A stretch of DNA of 64,000 nt from Excoecaria cochinchinensis (lineage: Eukaryota > Streptophyta > Magnoliopsida > Malpighiales > Euphorbiaceae): NCBI GenBank assembly GCA_947683425.1, contig CANTUQ010000037.1, positions 5,534,501 to 5,598,500 on the forward strand, in the 5' to 3' direction. A program made the translations under genes and the position numbers. The notes beneath the pieces were generated by a model. That model worked only from the letters and a program-made list of their open reading frames with translations. It did not search any database and was not told the DNA's origin. Shown here piece by piece: positions 10,099-21,576 of the stretch; the stretch's first letter is position 1, and each line of letters starts with the position of its first letter.

Positions 10099-11415
10099 TG
10101 TGAGTCCCAATTATATGATCTAGAGGGGGTGAATAGATCATTCCATTATTTTTTCGTGGTCTGGATATGTTAGAACACAAACAATTGATATGTAAATTTA
10201 CTTAATGTATTTTTTTGATTATCCTTTATCATTAAAAAACAACACCTATGGACGAAGTTATTGATGAGAAGAAATCAGACTTTCATGGGATAGATAAATT
10301 TATAAAAATCAAGTTTATCTCGTTTTTCTAGAACACATGCAATTTTTCTGATTCTGTTCTATAGAATACAAAACAGGTAAAAATAGTTAATTTCAGCATA
10401 AGTTGTAAAACACAAATTAAAAGAGATTAAGGGATAGAGAAGTTTAACACCGCTATTTATAGATGTTCGGCCATTGCCTACATCCTCTCCTTAAGACAAT
10501 TTGTCTTAAGAGTTTCTCTCTTTCTATTGTGACTCTATTTACGGGCAAGAGTTAAAAGCCTGTTACAAAATAGCTATCCCAAGTTTTTCTTTCCAAGTGA
10601 AAACTTTAAAATACTTAATCATTTTTGCAAAGTAAAATGATCAAAACACTTAGCCCTTTTTCCCAAGTAAAAGAACCTAAACACTTGCTAGTTTATTTTC
10701 CTAGGTTCTAGCAACCTAACCTCACCATTTTATCTCACAAATTTGATAAGCCTCACTAGCATGATTACAATTGAAACTATAATCATATTTGAGGAGATGT
10801 GATCATGAATGCACATGAAGGAATGAAAAACTTACAAGATAAACACAATTTAGAACACAAAAACGTTTTTCACTCACCTGATAAAACACACCAACAAAAC
10901 TTCTTTTTATAGCTGAAAATTATAGTTGTTAGGTGTGAACATAATTTCAAAAATGTTTCTTTGATTGAAGAGATCTGATTTGAGAGAGATTTATTCTGAT
11001 TTTATGCTTCTTTAAGTAAGAAGAATCAGATTTAAAATGAAAGACTTTCTTTCCATTTTCAAAAGCTTTAATTGTGGATTTTTATCTTTTAAGAAAGAGA
11101 TAATTTTGTTTTAGGTAATCATATGATTTAAAAATATATTTTATGCAGATAATAATGCAATAGACGTGCTGTGAGTGTGTGGAATCCTCAAAGATGATTG
11201 TACAAAGTTTATTTCCTAATAAACCTTTAGGACTGTAGGTCTGTTCTGACGGATATAGAACACGAACACGTTTGTTTTGTACTTGATAAAACACTCTGCA
11301 TCAGCACTTGAAATTTGGGCCTGCAATATAAATTCTAAAAAGAAATCCAATTTTGTCAAGTGCAAATATTTTGTTAATGCATCAAAACTTAAAACACTAG
11401 CCCATTGAGCCAACA
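10099..11415 (-). repeat. 5' LTR of the copia element
   Basis: It begins TGTGAGTCCC and ends GAGCCAACA in plus coordinates and is repeated at 1,537-2,888. Being adjacent to the primer site, this is the promoter copy. Two TATA-like words occur on the minus strand: TATAAAAAG (10,902-10,910) and TATAAATAG (10,453-10,461). Confidence 0.93.
10453..10461 (-). promoter_or_regulatory. Candidate TATA box of the copia 5' LTR
   Basis: The minus strand reads CTATAAATAGCGG, a near-perfect plant TATA word. It lies about 350 bp before the end of the LTR, a plausible place for the U3/R border. The word is conserved in the other LTR (1,927-1,936). An alternative TATA lies at 10,902-10,910. The transcription start has not been located. 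Confidence 0.45.
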
Positions 11416-11469
11416 ATACGTACATACGCAGATATCTGATTGCTTGTATGTACGTATATGCATACACAT

Positions 11470-11938
11470 GCAAAGATGAGAGTTATGCGAACTCTACTTC
11501 TTGTTGTTAAACAATGGAATTTAGAGCAGCTGGACACCAATAATGTTTTTCTCCATGAAGATTTGTAAGATGAAGTTTATATGTAGTTTCCTCCAGGTCT
11601 GTCTGTTCCCCATAACATGGTGTGTAAATTGCAAAAATCACTTTTTGGCTTAAAACAAGCCAGCAATCCGTGGAATATCAAGCTTACACAAACACTTCTT
11701 CAGCAAGGATTTCATTAAGGCAAGTCAGATCTTTCTTTGTTTATTAATTAAGACCACTTCTCCCCCCTTTATAGCTATACTTGTCTATGTGGATGACATA
11801 ATACTTGCTAGTGATGATGTTACTGAGGTTAATTCATTAAAAATTATCTACATCAGCAATTTAAAATAAATTAAGGATCTCGGCCATCTTAAATACATGT
11901 TAGGCCTTGAATTTGCAAGAACAAAGAAAGGGATCCAC
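11470..11938 (+). pseudogene. Old copia reverse transcriptase remnant, first part
   Basis: Translated across several stops and small indels, the plus strand shows copia RT landmarks in order: an 'LDTNNVFLHEDL' block, 'KSLFGLKQAS', then 'LVYVDDIILASDD' at about 11,780-11,820, and a start of the 'GLEFARTKKGI' block before the CACTA insertion. It is older and more decayed than the Sirevirus to its left and lies on the opposite strand. The remnant continues at 15,101. Confidence 0.82.
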
Positions 11939-12284
11939 TTACACTACAAAAAAAACACAAATTAGCGACTGAAATTAGCGATGGATTATTTTTCGTCGCT
12001 ATTTAGCGACTAATTTGAGACTAAATTTAGGATTAGTCATAAAAATAATTTTTTTTCAATTTTAGCGATGGAATAGCGACTAAAATAAAAATTCGTCGCT
12101 AAAATTTGGCGGCAATTTATGGCGGCTTTTTTTGCGACTATTTAGCGACTAAAAATTTAGTCGCTAATTGTGCGACTAAATTAGCGACGGAATAACGACT
12201 TATATTTCCGTCGCAAAAATATTTTCAAATTTATTAAAAGATATTTTAGAAATTGAATAAAATGATAATTTAATATTAAAAAAA

Positions 12285-12602
12285 AATCCAAAACTACGTC
12301 GTTTTGGGCTTCCCCTTGCTTCTCTATTTCTTTTTCTTTCTTTTCTTCCTTTTCCCTTTCTCTGCCTCGATCCCATTCAAGCTTCCTTCCCTCAATTTGC
12401 TCCTCCTCCCCGTCGCTCCCGCCACCCAATCCCCCCGTCCCCGCTGTCAGCCGGCCGTGTCGCCTCCTCTATTTTCCCCTCTTTCGCATGCGACGGCCCT
12501 CCTCCACACGCTTTTGGAGTCGGGATTTGCAGCCTCTGGATCTCCATTTCGATCTCTCGATCTCCATCTCACTCCCTCTGTCCTGATCACACTATCCAGG
12601 TA
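12285..12602 (+). other. Gene-like pyrimidine-rich block inside the CACTA element
   Basis: It starts with 'actacgtcgttttgg', is strongly C/T-rich like many plant 5' UTRs, and ends 'actatccag' followed by 'gtactctctctc', a plausible splice donor. T-rich intron-like DNA follows for about 1.4 kb. I infer a captured promoter, 5' UTR and first-intron piece of a host gene. The open frame across it (12,304-12,660) looks incidental. Confidence 0.4.
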
Positions 12603-14292
12603 CTCTCTCTCTCTTTCTCTCTCTCTCCGACTTTGCTTTATTAGCTTTCGTTTTCTTTGAGCTCAGTTCCCATTTTTGTTATACTAGTTTCAATGTTCAT
12701 TTTTGGAATTTCTTTTGGTTTAGTGCCTTGAATGAGACATTTTGGCATGTGGGTTTAGATGTATTATTGGTAAAAGATCCTTTTTTAGTTATTGATTTGT
12801 GGGTTTGGTGTGGATTTGCTTGTTGAACTCATTTGATGCTATTTGTTTTTGGATTTTGATTTTTCTGATTAGGGTTTTGTATTGGGGCTTTCACTTAGCT
12901 CTTTTGAAAGGGGTTTCCATGAACGAAAATGGAGAAAAATAGGTCAATTTTTAAACATAATTTTCCCTGTTTTGCTGCTGAACTTAGTTTAAATACAAAA
13001 TTAAGCAGGAAAAGGAACGTGGGTTTAAACTGTCTCTTAGATTTGTTTTCTCTTAAAACCAACTGGTAGAAAACAAGAATAAAATGAATTGTCTTTAGTT
13101 ACAGGTCTTATTAAAACTTATTAAATAAGCATCTCAAATGAATTATCTTTGTTTTCTCCTAATCTTGTTTTACTATTTAAGCTTGATATTTGTTAGAATA
13201 AGTAATTTACCAGTAATGATATGTGAACTGTATATCTTGTGTTTACAACAAAGAAGCCTGTGTGGTTTTTGAAGAAGGTTGAAATACAAGGAAATCAAAG
13301 ACCAAAAGGGCTTAAAAAGAAGAAATGCAAATCTCATGGAAGAAAAATTAGTGAATATAAGTGCCTTTTGTGAGCTAATTTTTCCAAGATTATTCCATTG
13401 TTTGTTAATTTAGCTTGTAATTTTATTTTATTCATTATTATTTCTTTTAATAACAAGGTTTCTGGTAAGTACAAGGTTTTTGTTAAGTACAAACGAAGAA
13501 ATTGCTAGATGATGATTCCAAATAAACAGAGAGTATGAGGTACGAACCAAAATCTATCTTCTTTGACTACATGGTTAAGTTTTACTGTTTTGCTTTGCTT
13601 ATTTTCCATTCTCTTCAAATAAGTCATACATTGAATGTTAGTGGAAGTTGTTCCAAGTTAATAGGAGATGTAGTTTCAATTAGCGGTCATATATTTCAGT
13701 GTTAGTGGTTCAATTTGTTGCTATGAACTCTTTACGAATTCTACTATCTAAAGGCAGCATTTGAATGAATAAAGTATGCAGTTTTTCAGTTCAATTTCTT
13801 TTGCCCACAAGCTGCGCGTTAAAAGTCCTCATAGAATTTATACTTAAATAATTACAACAGTCCCTGTTTTGTTTAACATTCAAATTTGTGATACCTATAT
13901 CTATCCAGTAATGTACTTGCTTGTTACTCTCCATAAGTTGTGCACTTTAATTCTGAAGAATAACCTACTTACAGGTTATGCATAGGTGAGTTCCAAAACA
14001 TTAATATTATGCAGGATATGAATTAGAGCTCCAAATAGATCAATATTGTCTTACACAATTTAATTTTTAGAAGTGCCAATAACTCGAGTAGAAAAATAAG
14101 TAAAGAACCAAGTTCATTAATGATTTCAAAATCTAATTTAATTGCATTAAGCATTTGTTTTACTATTTGTCAGATTGAAGTTGCAAAAGTGGTCCAAACT
14201 CAAGCTAATTGCTTATTGGTGTCTTATTTCTACAGTTATTTCCATGCTCAATGTCTCTTATTCTTAAGGTTTATGAAATATGTAAATTTATG

Positions 14293-14294
<2 letters not shown>

Positions 14295-14343
<49 letters not shown>
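14295..14343. repeat. (AT)n microsatellite
   Basis: About 24 uninterrupted AT units inside the CACTA element. Confidence 0.9.
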
Positions 14344-14344
<1 letters not shown>

Positions 14345-15100
14345 TAGTTATTTAATTAAGTGGGAAATTTAGAAAATGGTAGCTCATGCCTTGTAATATA
14401 TGAATTAGAATCAATTTTTCTTATTTTGATTTTTACTTTATTAATTTTGGTATATATTAATTTGAAAATTTTATTGGTGACTTATAGGTACTGCGGTTGG
14501 ATGAATGCTGCTAAATATAATAAGGACATGTACTTTCAATTTAAGTCTTGTATAATTTAATATACTTTTATTATATTTGAATTATTGTGAACTTATTGTA
14601 AAATTTTATATATTGTTAAATAGTATTATTTAGTTTGAATTAGTATTTTTTATAGTATTTTTCAAGTATTATACAATTTAATTTACTTTTTTGATATTAT
14701 ATTTTTTAAATTAATAGTAATATTGAAAATATTGTATAATTGTTATTTACATAAATTAAATTTTGGATGTAATAATAATAAAAAAAATTAAATCAAAAAT
14801 TGTATTAAAAATAATGATAAAAGCACAATATTTTTAGCGACGGAATAGCGACAAATTTTTCGTCGCTAGTAAATATTTATATGACCATTTTTAGAATTAT
14901 TTAGCGACTGAATTTCATTTTTAGCGACGGATTTTTCAGTCGCTATTTTTAGCGACCGATTTATGAATTAGTCGCAAATTTTTTGCGACGGTGCCAATAG
15001 CGACGGTTAGTCGCCGCGTCGCTAAAATTCATTAGCGACGAAAAAAGCCCAATTAGCGACGAAATTCTCCGTCGCTAATTGGCTTTTTTTTGTAGTGTTA

Positions 15101-15257
15101 TGTCACGCAAGTACACTTTGGAGATCTTAAATGATACATTTCTTGATTCAAAATCTGTCAATACATTTATGGTTTCAAACTCCCCTTAAAGACCCTTCAT
15201 TCCGTAAAAAGGTTATTGGCAGACTTTTGTACTTGATCACATCTAGACTGAGATTAG
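15101..15257 (+). pseudogene. Old copia pol remnant, middle part
   Basis: It continues the reverse transcriptase remnant after the CACTA element, through an 'SRKYTLEIL' block to a 'GRLLYLITSRL' block that matches the conserved region between RT and RNase H in copia. Stops and frame changes are present. Confidence 0.75.
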
Positions 15258-15777
15258 AGGTTGATTTCACTTACGGTCACTCAACTTATCACTTATCGCG
15301 CAAAAGTAAACGACTTTTTTTTTTCTTACTTAAATGTCACTGAACTTTTAACATTTTTTCAAAAAAGTTATTTTAACCGGAATCCGGCGAGGACTCTCGC
15401 CGGATTGATGACATGGCATGCCATATCAGAAACTAAATATCGTTTAACAATATGTACAACAAATGCTACATTTAAATCAATTTCACTCACGGTTACTAAA
15501 TTTATCATTTATCGCGTAAAAATAACCAATTTTTTTTTTTTCAACTTAAATGTTACTGAACTTCTAACATTTTTGCAAAAAAGTCATATATTTACTATTC
15601 GTTGCCACGTGTCATATGCCATGTCATCAATTCGGTAAGCGTTCTCGCCGGATTCCGGTAAACATGATTTTTTTGCAAAAATATTAGAAGTTCAGTGACA
15701 TTTAAGTAAGAAAAAAAAAGTCGGTTACTTTCGTGCGATAAGTGATAATTTGAGTGACCATGAGTGAAATTGACCCC
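15258..15777. mobile_element. Mutator-type MITE with 9-bp TSD
   Basis: A 520-bp element with TIRs of roughly 100 bp (left 'aggttgatttcactta', right 'gagtgaaattgacccc') is flanked by TGAGATTAG at 15,249-15,257 and 15,778-15,786. It has an internal second copy of the TIR-like text (15,478-15,590) and 'cgccggattccgg' words. The 9-bp duplication and long TIRs indicate a Mutator-like non-autonomous element. It lies exactly within copia coding sequence, which resumes on the far side. Confidence 0.9.
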
Positions 15778-15786
15778 TGAGATTAG

Positions 15787-16078
15787 CTATTCTGTTCAAT
15801 ATCTTTCACAATTCCTTGATCATCCCACCATTTTCCATCTTCAATAAGCTTTACAGGGTCTTAAGATATTCTCGGTCAAGGGATTTATTTTTCAGCTGAT
15901 TCAAAGTTGCAACTTCAAGTCCTTTCTCATGTTGATTGGGCAGCATGTCCTATAACAAGAAGATCAGTTACAGGCATGTGTTTATTCTTGGGCTCTTCAT
16001 TGATTTCTTGAAAATCCAAGAAGCAAACTCTAGTATCTCGATCCACAGCTGAGGTAGAGTATCTTGCTTTTAACTAAA
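15787..16078 (+). pseudogene. Old copia RNase H remnant
   Basis: After the MITE, the plus strand resumes with an 'YSVQYLSQFLDHP' block. It then gives, across frame changes, the RNase H pieces around 'WAACPITRRS' and 'QTLVSRSTAEVEYL' at about 16,025-16,070. The reading ends there with TAA. This closes the same remnant as 11,470-11,938 and 15,101-15,257. Confidence 0.8.
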
Positions 16079-16629
16079 GTTGCTTTAGTTAGGTTTTAAT
16101 TTCAGTTTTTGGTTACTCTGTTAGTTTAGTTTTTTTTTACTAGCTACCAAAAACTGATGAGCTGCAAATGAGTTGTAAGCTGGCTATATGACTAAACACT
16201 GTACATACTTTTTGTGTGTTGAGTAAATAATTTCTCTCTTAGATTTATCAAATTGACATATAAAAGGCAAACTAGATTAAAAAAACACGTTAGGAACAAA
16301 TTAGCTTTTTAACATAATGTCAGAAAGAAATCAGAAATTTATATATATATAGATATATAAAATCATAATTTAAATATGACAATGTTATGAAAAGGTCCAA
16401 CCTCGCATGAAAACTACAAAAGATTAAGAGGATAGAAGGGGTTAATGTTGGCTAATATTAATAATATGACCAAGTTAATACCATAATGTTTTCCCCACTT
16501 TCTAATTATAAAACAACAAAAATTGCATTTTATTATATCAAAAAAAAGAAAAAAGCATTTTGACCGGCATAGATCGGCTGAGTAGGATATGTGGGACCCA
16601 TTTAGCAAATTGTATTAATAAATGTTTAT
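16079..16629. other. Possible copia 3' end, otherwise unassigned
   Basis: The text after the RNase H remnant (gttagtttag, then 'ttttgtgtgttgagtaaata' and 'atttctctctta') looks like the 3' untranslated region and LTR end of the old copia element, but no second LTR is in view. From 16,260 on it is AT-rich with no recognised feature. Confidence 0.35.
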
Positions 16630-16637
16630 GGTTAAAC

Positions 16638-17614
16638 CAATGTTTTAAAAATCGGGTTGACTCGGCCGGTCGAACCGGTTCAACCGCGACTCGCTAAGGA
16701 AACCGATTTGATTCAACATAAAAATCTGAATATAGAAAAACTCGGATTGAATCAGAAAAAATCGGGTTGGACCGGAAATTGTTGAATCGGCTCGGACTCC
16801 GGTTCAATTCAAAAATGGGGCATTTTGACAAAATCTGATGGGGACGACGGAGTGCAGCAACGCCTGAGCTGCTGCGCGCAGGTCTTGGCTGGGCAGGGAG
16901 GCTTCCGGATCGGCGTGCGCGGTGGGGGGCGACGGTGTGATGGAACCAAGCGGAGCCGCCCCGCGTAGGCTGCTGCTGGTGGTGCTTATGCAATCGCGAT
17001 GCGGTTTCAGGTCAGATCTGCGCTCGTAGTGGAGGCGACGGTCTGCTGGAACCAAGCGGAGCTGCCGCGTGTGAGTCGGCTGCTGCTGGTGGTGCTCTTG
17101 CGCGAGTAACGCTGTTTGAGGTCGGATCTGCCTCCGGTGAGCTGAGGTAGGAGTTGCAGCGTGATAGGTCTGTGAGAAATGAAACCCAACTAAATTTATT
17201 TGTTAGGTTAAGTTTAGACGAAGAAGATGAATAAATGGGTTAACAATAAAATAAAAGAAGTTAAATGAAAAGAAAACCCATGGAAAAAATAAAGGCCCAC
17301 AAATAAAAATGAAAATCCAGTAAACCCATGAAACCCAAATTGCAACGAAATAACATGCAACCAGTAAAAATCCTTTCATCACAATCCAAAAATATTAATA
17401 GGCTACATTTAGAATTATTATTTTTTTATTAATATCATAATATGTGATAATTAATAATTTTTTAATATATTTTTAATATATCATTTTTTTTTATTTTTTT
17501 ATAAATAATTATATTTAAAAAAAATAAAAACTCCGAGTCAACCCGGTCGAACCAGTTAACTCATGACTCAGTTGACAATCCGAGTCGATATTCGATCCGT
17601 TTCTGAAAACATTG
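16638..17614. mobile_element. Candidate hAT-like element with GC-rich core
   Basis: The left end CAATGTTTTAAAAATCGG and right end 'gaaaacattg' are imperfect inverted repeats. The inner text 'cgggttgactcgg...tcgaaccggttcaacc' also returns in reverse at 17,530-17,600. The flanks 'ggttaaac' and 'gttaaaac' could be a decayed 8-bp duplication. The core (16,830-17,170) is GC-rich and differs sharply from the AT-rich ends, suggesting captured host sequence. No intact ORF is supported. Confidence 0.5.
16935..17100. repeat. GC-rich tandem duplication inside the hAT-like element
   Basis: Two units of about 105 bp both read 'ggaaccaagcggagc' and 'ctgctgctggtggtgct' (near 16,941-16,987 and 17,048-17,096), with scattered differences. 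Their period is divisible by three. Short minus-strand frames cross them, but no protein family is recognised. Confidence 0.6.
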
Positions 17615-17622
17615 GTTAAAAC

Positions 17623-18540
17623 TAATAGTTGTCGTTTGCTCCATTTAGAACTTTTTCCTTTTCTAAATAGTATTCCAAAACAAGAAGTATAAATTACAAG
17701 TAGTTGAAAAGGAATCTTGTCCTCGTCTGTGGCATCTTATCCTTGTAGCCAACAAGTCTCGTATTGTTTTACATTTAAGCATCCATTCCCTATAAATATG
17801 TCTTAATATATAAAAAGAAAAAAAAATCCTAAAATTGTTATATTTCCTCAATTCAACTCCTTTTTAAACCCAAATTTAACGTATTAAAGTAATGTATAAT
17901 AATAAATATTTTAATTTGTTCATAATTTATTGTAAATATTTGTATATTTAATTTGTATTCAAGCTATATATTTATATATACTGATAATATTTTTTCACCA
18001 TTAATTTTAAAATAAATAAAAATATAACTTCACTGTCTAATTATTTTTGCAATCTACCTATAATTTTACATAATTTAAAAAGTATGTCAGATTATTAGTA
18101 TACATACAAACATATATATATGAAAAAATGTACTGATTTGTCTTCCAATTTGTTTGAAATGAGCTGAAATACTTATGTTTTTTTTTCAAAGCAAAAATGC
18201 CTTTTAAATTACAAAATCCGGACAAATTTGCCCTTCCATTTAGCTGCAGTTAAGTCAGGTATTAACGGCGCTGATGTGGCAAACTATGTCACGTTAGCGT
18301 CACGTGTATTTTAATTCAAAATGGATAAATGTATTAAAATGCTTATGAAGTTGTCTCAAATGTACTAAAATGCTATTATAGTTAATTTTAGAACAAAAAT
18401 GCCTCTAATGTTGATAAAAAAAAATATTAAATTACTCTTGAATATTTATATTTTTTAGATTTAATTTTATTTATATTTTTTTCGTGCAAACATAAATATT
18501 TATTAATTAGTGATAATACTCAAATTATCATTTTTCTTTT
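17623..18540. other. AT-rich intergenic DNA
   Basis: No coding sequence seen. From about 18,120 to 18,430 the text 'aaaaatgcct...gctgatgtggc...acgttagcgtcacgtg...aaaatgcct' has a loosely inverted layout that may be an old MITE; no TSD was found. Confidence 0.4.
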
Positions 18541-18544
18541 GGAC

Positions 18545-19015
18545 CGAAGTCAAGTTCGGCCCAAAACCCAACAAGGAGCATGGGCTGAGAGTCTTAGAAA
18601 CCCAATGCCTCTAAGGTTTGGTGCGTGAACGCACGGACGCAAGTAGGAACCAAGGAGATGAGGCCAACAGATTATCCGATCGGACTGACAGGGCACTGTG
18701 ACTCGTGTCGAAACCCGCTATGTTTTTCTGGAGGCCTGCTTTTATGGTCCGAAAAGGTTCGCGTGTACATCTTACGTAACATGAGATATTTTGGAATGTC
18801 TACCCAAATAGAATATTGGGGAAGTTTATCTAATTTCATGAAACTTTTAGGCACTTTTTGAGATATTTTGGAATCGCCACCCAATTTACAAAAATTGGGA
18901 AAGTTCATCCAAATTCGGGAACGTTTAATTCCATTTCCAATAAGAACCAGTTTACTAACTTTATGAGGAAATAATTTGTGAAACAATTGTTGATTACAGT
19001 GTGACAAAAAATAAT
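18545..19015 (-). repeat. Fragment of a Tat-type gypsy LTR
   Basis: The text 'gaaacccgctatg', 'gcctgcttttatggtccgaaaaggttcgcg', 'acatgagatattttggaat' and 'cgccacccaatttac' matches the inner end of the LTRs at 23,563-25,800 and 59,926-62,038, in the same (minus) orientation. The rest of an element is absent, so this is a truncated copy. Confidence 0.7.
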
Positions 19016-19814
19016 AATAATAATCAAAATTTACAAACCTTTCTAAATAAAAAGTTGGCCAACTTTTTATTATCCCAATAACCTAAAAAAGGTTAAAACG
19101 GGGCTTTTTATTTACACAAATAGTTAGACTTTAATTTTAATACATTTAGCATTAAATGTACGCAAAATATTTTTTAAAAAAAAAATTAAATTGTAATCAA
19201 CAATCAAAGTATCAAAAATATTTATTTGAAGTCACGTGCGTCGTTTGTGGTCTGAAATTATAAATTTATAATTCACTTTTAGAGAAAAAAATTATATCAT
19301 AGTTGTTTGTCAAATGGTAGAGTGGGTAATTGTTATATAAAGGATCGTTTAAAGTGAAAAACTAAAAAAAAAAGGGAAATTAATGCATGTAATATCAATG
19401 CAAGAAAGACGATGTACTGACCATAAATGGACAGCAATATTAAATGGACACAAGTATGTCAAACTACATAGTTCCTGATTATTGAGGGTAAATTGATGGT
19501 CCGACCAAGTTTGGACACGTATTTTTATCATGCCCCTCATTTCTACATAGTGTACATTAGTTAGACTTACTCCGTTCTCTACTGTCCATTTCATTTCGAT
19601 ATCGAAAAGTTTTCGGTCGGCCCTTTTTTCCTTATAAGCTCCGGATTAGGCACTAAAGTTGGTCCAACATATGGAGACTAGTAATCACGATGTGCAAGTG
19701 GTTGGAAAAATAAACTGTAACAGCTCAATGCCTCCGAGAGTTTATAACACTTGTCAACATATACCCATATGTCAACACGTACATGCATACATGCCATTAT
19801 AGCATGTGAATAGG
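19016..19814. other. Intergenic DNA, no gene supported
   Basis: AT-rich with a small hairpin 'aaaaagttggccaacttttt' at 19,050-19,069. The open frames here are short and lack any family motif. Confidence 0.5.
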
Positions 19815-20037
19815 AATGATCATAGGGTGGGGTGTGGGCGGGGAATGGCTCCCCACTTATTGGCCCGCCTAGTGGTGGGGGTTCCCCGTCCCCGTCCCCG
19901 CCCCCGGCCCCGGTAGGATGAGGGGGGAATTTCTCGGTAGGATGACGGGGGGAAAATTCCCCCCTCATCCCCACCTACGGGGGGATCCCTAACCCCGATG
20001 AGGATCCCCAACCCCGATGAGGATCCCCAACCTCGTT
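19815..20037. repeat. GC-rich repeat, possibly a hAT-like MITE fragment
   Basis: The block is made of 'ggggaatggctcccc', 'ccccgtccccgtcccc' and 'gaggatccccaaccccgat' words. It includes a 20-bp unit repeated about three times at 19,982-20,034. Similar 'gcggggatcccc' blocks form the ends of plant hAT MITEs, but no complete terminus or TSD is visible. Confidence 0.35.
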
Positions 20038-20964
20038 CAACTTTCCTGAAATTGGTTTTGCTGATTTTAAGTTTGGCTTGAAATTAAATGCCATAAAAGG
20101 TACAAGCAAACCTCAACCACTCAAAAACACTCTCAAACAACAGAAAATGACGCTTCATCAAAATACTAAGCTTTTAAAAAATTTCTTCTACTTCAATTTA
20201 CATAACACATAGCCAAAATGATAGGCACACCACTCATGAAGTTCGTTTCTTCTTCTCCTCCACTCACCTGAAAAAAATTATTAACTTTATGAAGGTGTCT
20301 CTAAAACCCAAAAACTAAGACCCAAAATAACACACACAAGAGAAATCAAAAAAATATATTTACACAAAATTGAATCTATAATGGTTTCTCAAAATTTAAA
20401 CCAAAGAGTCTTAGAAATTTAAAAAAAAAATTCCAGTAAGAATATCTATAGATCTGTAGACACTGTGTCTTAAGTCAGCTTTTGATTAGGGTTATTCGAT
20501 AAAAATTATATTGCTCCAAGATAGTTAGAGAACTAAAACATGAGGCTCTCTCTTTGGGTTTTGTGTTTTTTAGAAAGAAAATTGGTTTTGAAGAAAAAAT
20601 GAATTTTTTGATTGCTCTCCCCCGGAATTTTCAATGCCCTAAAAAAGGGTCTCTTCTCGGGGCTTGCATTTTCTAAAATTAAAATATATATTTTATAAAA
20701 ATTGCAATAAAAAAAGAAGAAAAAGAAGGAAGGCACCAAAGAAAGAGAGGGGGGATATAAGGAAAACCCTAGAAAAGAATTGGGAGGGGGATGGCGGATC
20801 AAAGAAAGAAAAAGAGAGAGAGCAAACCAAGAGAGAAAGAAAAAAGAAAGAGAGAGCAGATCAAGGGAAACCGTGAACAAGGTGGGCAGTCCAAGAGGAG
20901 CCAAACAGTGCCAAATTCTCTGATCTCAAACAGTGCCAAATTCTCTGATTTTAAACACGCTAAT
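20038..20964. other. Unassigned DNA with a purine-rich tract
   Basis: Mostly AT-rich. Between 20,706 and 20,876 it is almost pure A/G (aagaagaaaaagaagg, gagagagagc), like the tract inside the Tat LTRs at 26,300-26,700. Lys/Arg-rich frames over it are compositional. Confidence 0.5.
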
Positions 20965-21576
20965 ATAAAGGTAACAAAATAAAAAGCTTACACCTCAAAA
21001 GATTCTCAAACTGTGTACCAAAATCGGACTGAGTGATTCTTGGATAATATGAATTATCACGAAATACATTTCTTTCGTCCGCAGCTGGTATAGACTCCAT
21101 TTCTCCAGCATTAGCCATCTGATTAATATCATTCAATGCATTTTCTCCATCTTCAATTATAATTTCTTCAGTTATAACAATTAGCTCTGCAATTGCGTAT
21201 CCAGAAAATGTATCGAAATTTTTATAAATTTGATTAATGTTATCGTCATCAATTACATCTATAGATGCCTAGCAAATTGACTCCCGGTTGTAAACTAGAC
21301 ACTTATATATCACCTACTAAACCTCACAGCTGCAGGTAAATCCAATTTAACTAATATCTTATGAACAAGTTCTACAAATGTCTGTTTGCTCCTAATTTTC
21401 AATCTCCTTGATCTCATTGACGGCTTTGAAGTGTCATATTGAAAATCAACTATGCCCAACTCTGATTGTCCATCGGTGTGAATTATAAAAGTAACTCGGA
21501 TCGACATTTTTTTTCCTACATTATATGTACACATGTCATAATTTATGCACCAATTTACTATTTTTGTCATAAACAT
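20965..21576 (-). pseudogene. Mutator-like transposase, N-terminal remnant
   Basis: The frame 21,576-21,310 has the look of the N-terminal region of plant MULE proteins: 'IRVTFIIHTDG' near its start, then a basic stretch and 'TFVELVHKIL'. After stops at about 21,310-21,260 a second open stretch (about 21,258-20,965) continues with 'IDDDNINQIYKNF', an acidic run and 'FRDNSYYPRITQSDFG'. It ends at a good splice donor, GAG|GTGTAAG (near 20,985-20,993). The catalytic DDE domain and SWIM zinc finger are absent. Family assignment is from memory of the pattern and moderate. No TIRs were recognised around it. Confidence 0.55.

Larger units (their letters stand above)
1537..11415 (-). mobile_element. 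Ty1/copia retrotransposon, SIRE/Maximus (Sirevirus) type, full length but inactivated
   Basis: A 9.9-kb element lies between perfect 5-bp duplications ATACG (1,532-1,536 and 11,416-11,420). It has two LTRs of about 1.3 kb starting TGTGAG and ending CCAACA, a primer site matching initiator tRNA-Met, a polypurine tract, and gag, protease, integrase, reverse transcriptase, RNase H in copia order, all on the minus strand. An extra long ORF lies between RNase H and the 3' LTR, which together with long LTRs and repeated polypurine tracts is typical of Sireviruses. Gag-pol carries four in-frame stops and two frameshifts, so this copy cannot make its own enzymes. It inserted close to an older copia remnant that resumes at about 11,470. 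Confidence 0.93.
11942..15097. mobile_element. Non-autonomous CACTA (En/Spm) transposon, TSD TTA
   Basis: It begins CACTACAAAAAAAAC and ends TTTTTTTTGTAGTG, with 3-bp duplications TTA at 11,939-11,941 and 15,098-15,100. The ends carry many subterminal copies of TTAGCGAC or GTCGCTAA (11,960-12,210 and 14,835-15,085), the expected transposase-binding arrays. At 3,156 bp with no transposase-like ORF it is non-autonomous. The interior holds a GC-richer block with gene-like layout (12,290-12,600) and an (AT)n tract. It splits the copia remnant. Confidence 0.93.

Noticed and set aside
12304..12660. 118-codon plus-strand frame inside the CACTA element
   Set aside because: It runs from UTR-like C/T-rich DNA across a likely splice donor into (CT)n; compositionally driven.
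20664..20982. Lys/Arg/Glu-rich plus-strand frames
   Set aside because: A purine-rich tract without domain; the opposite strand gives an equally open Phe/Leu frame.
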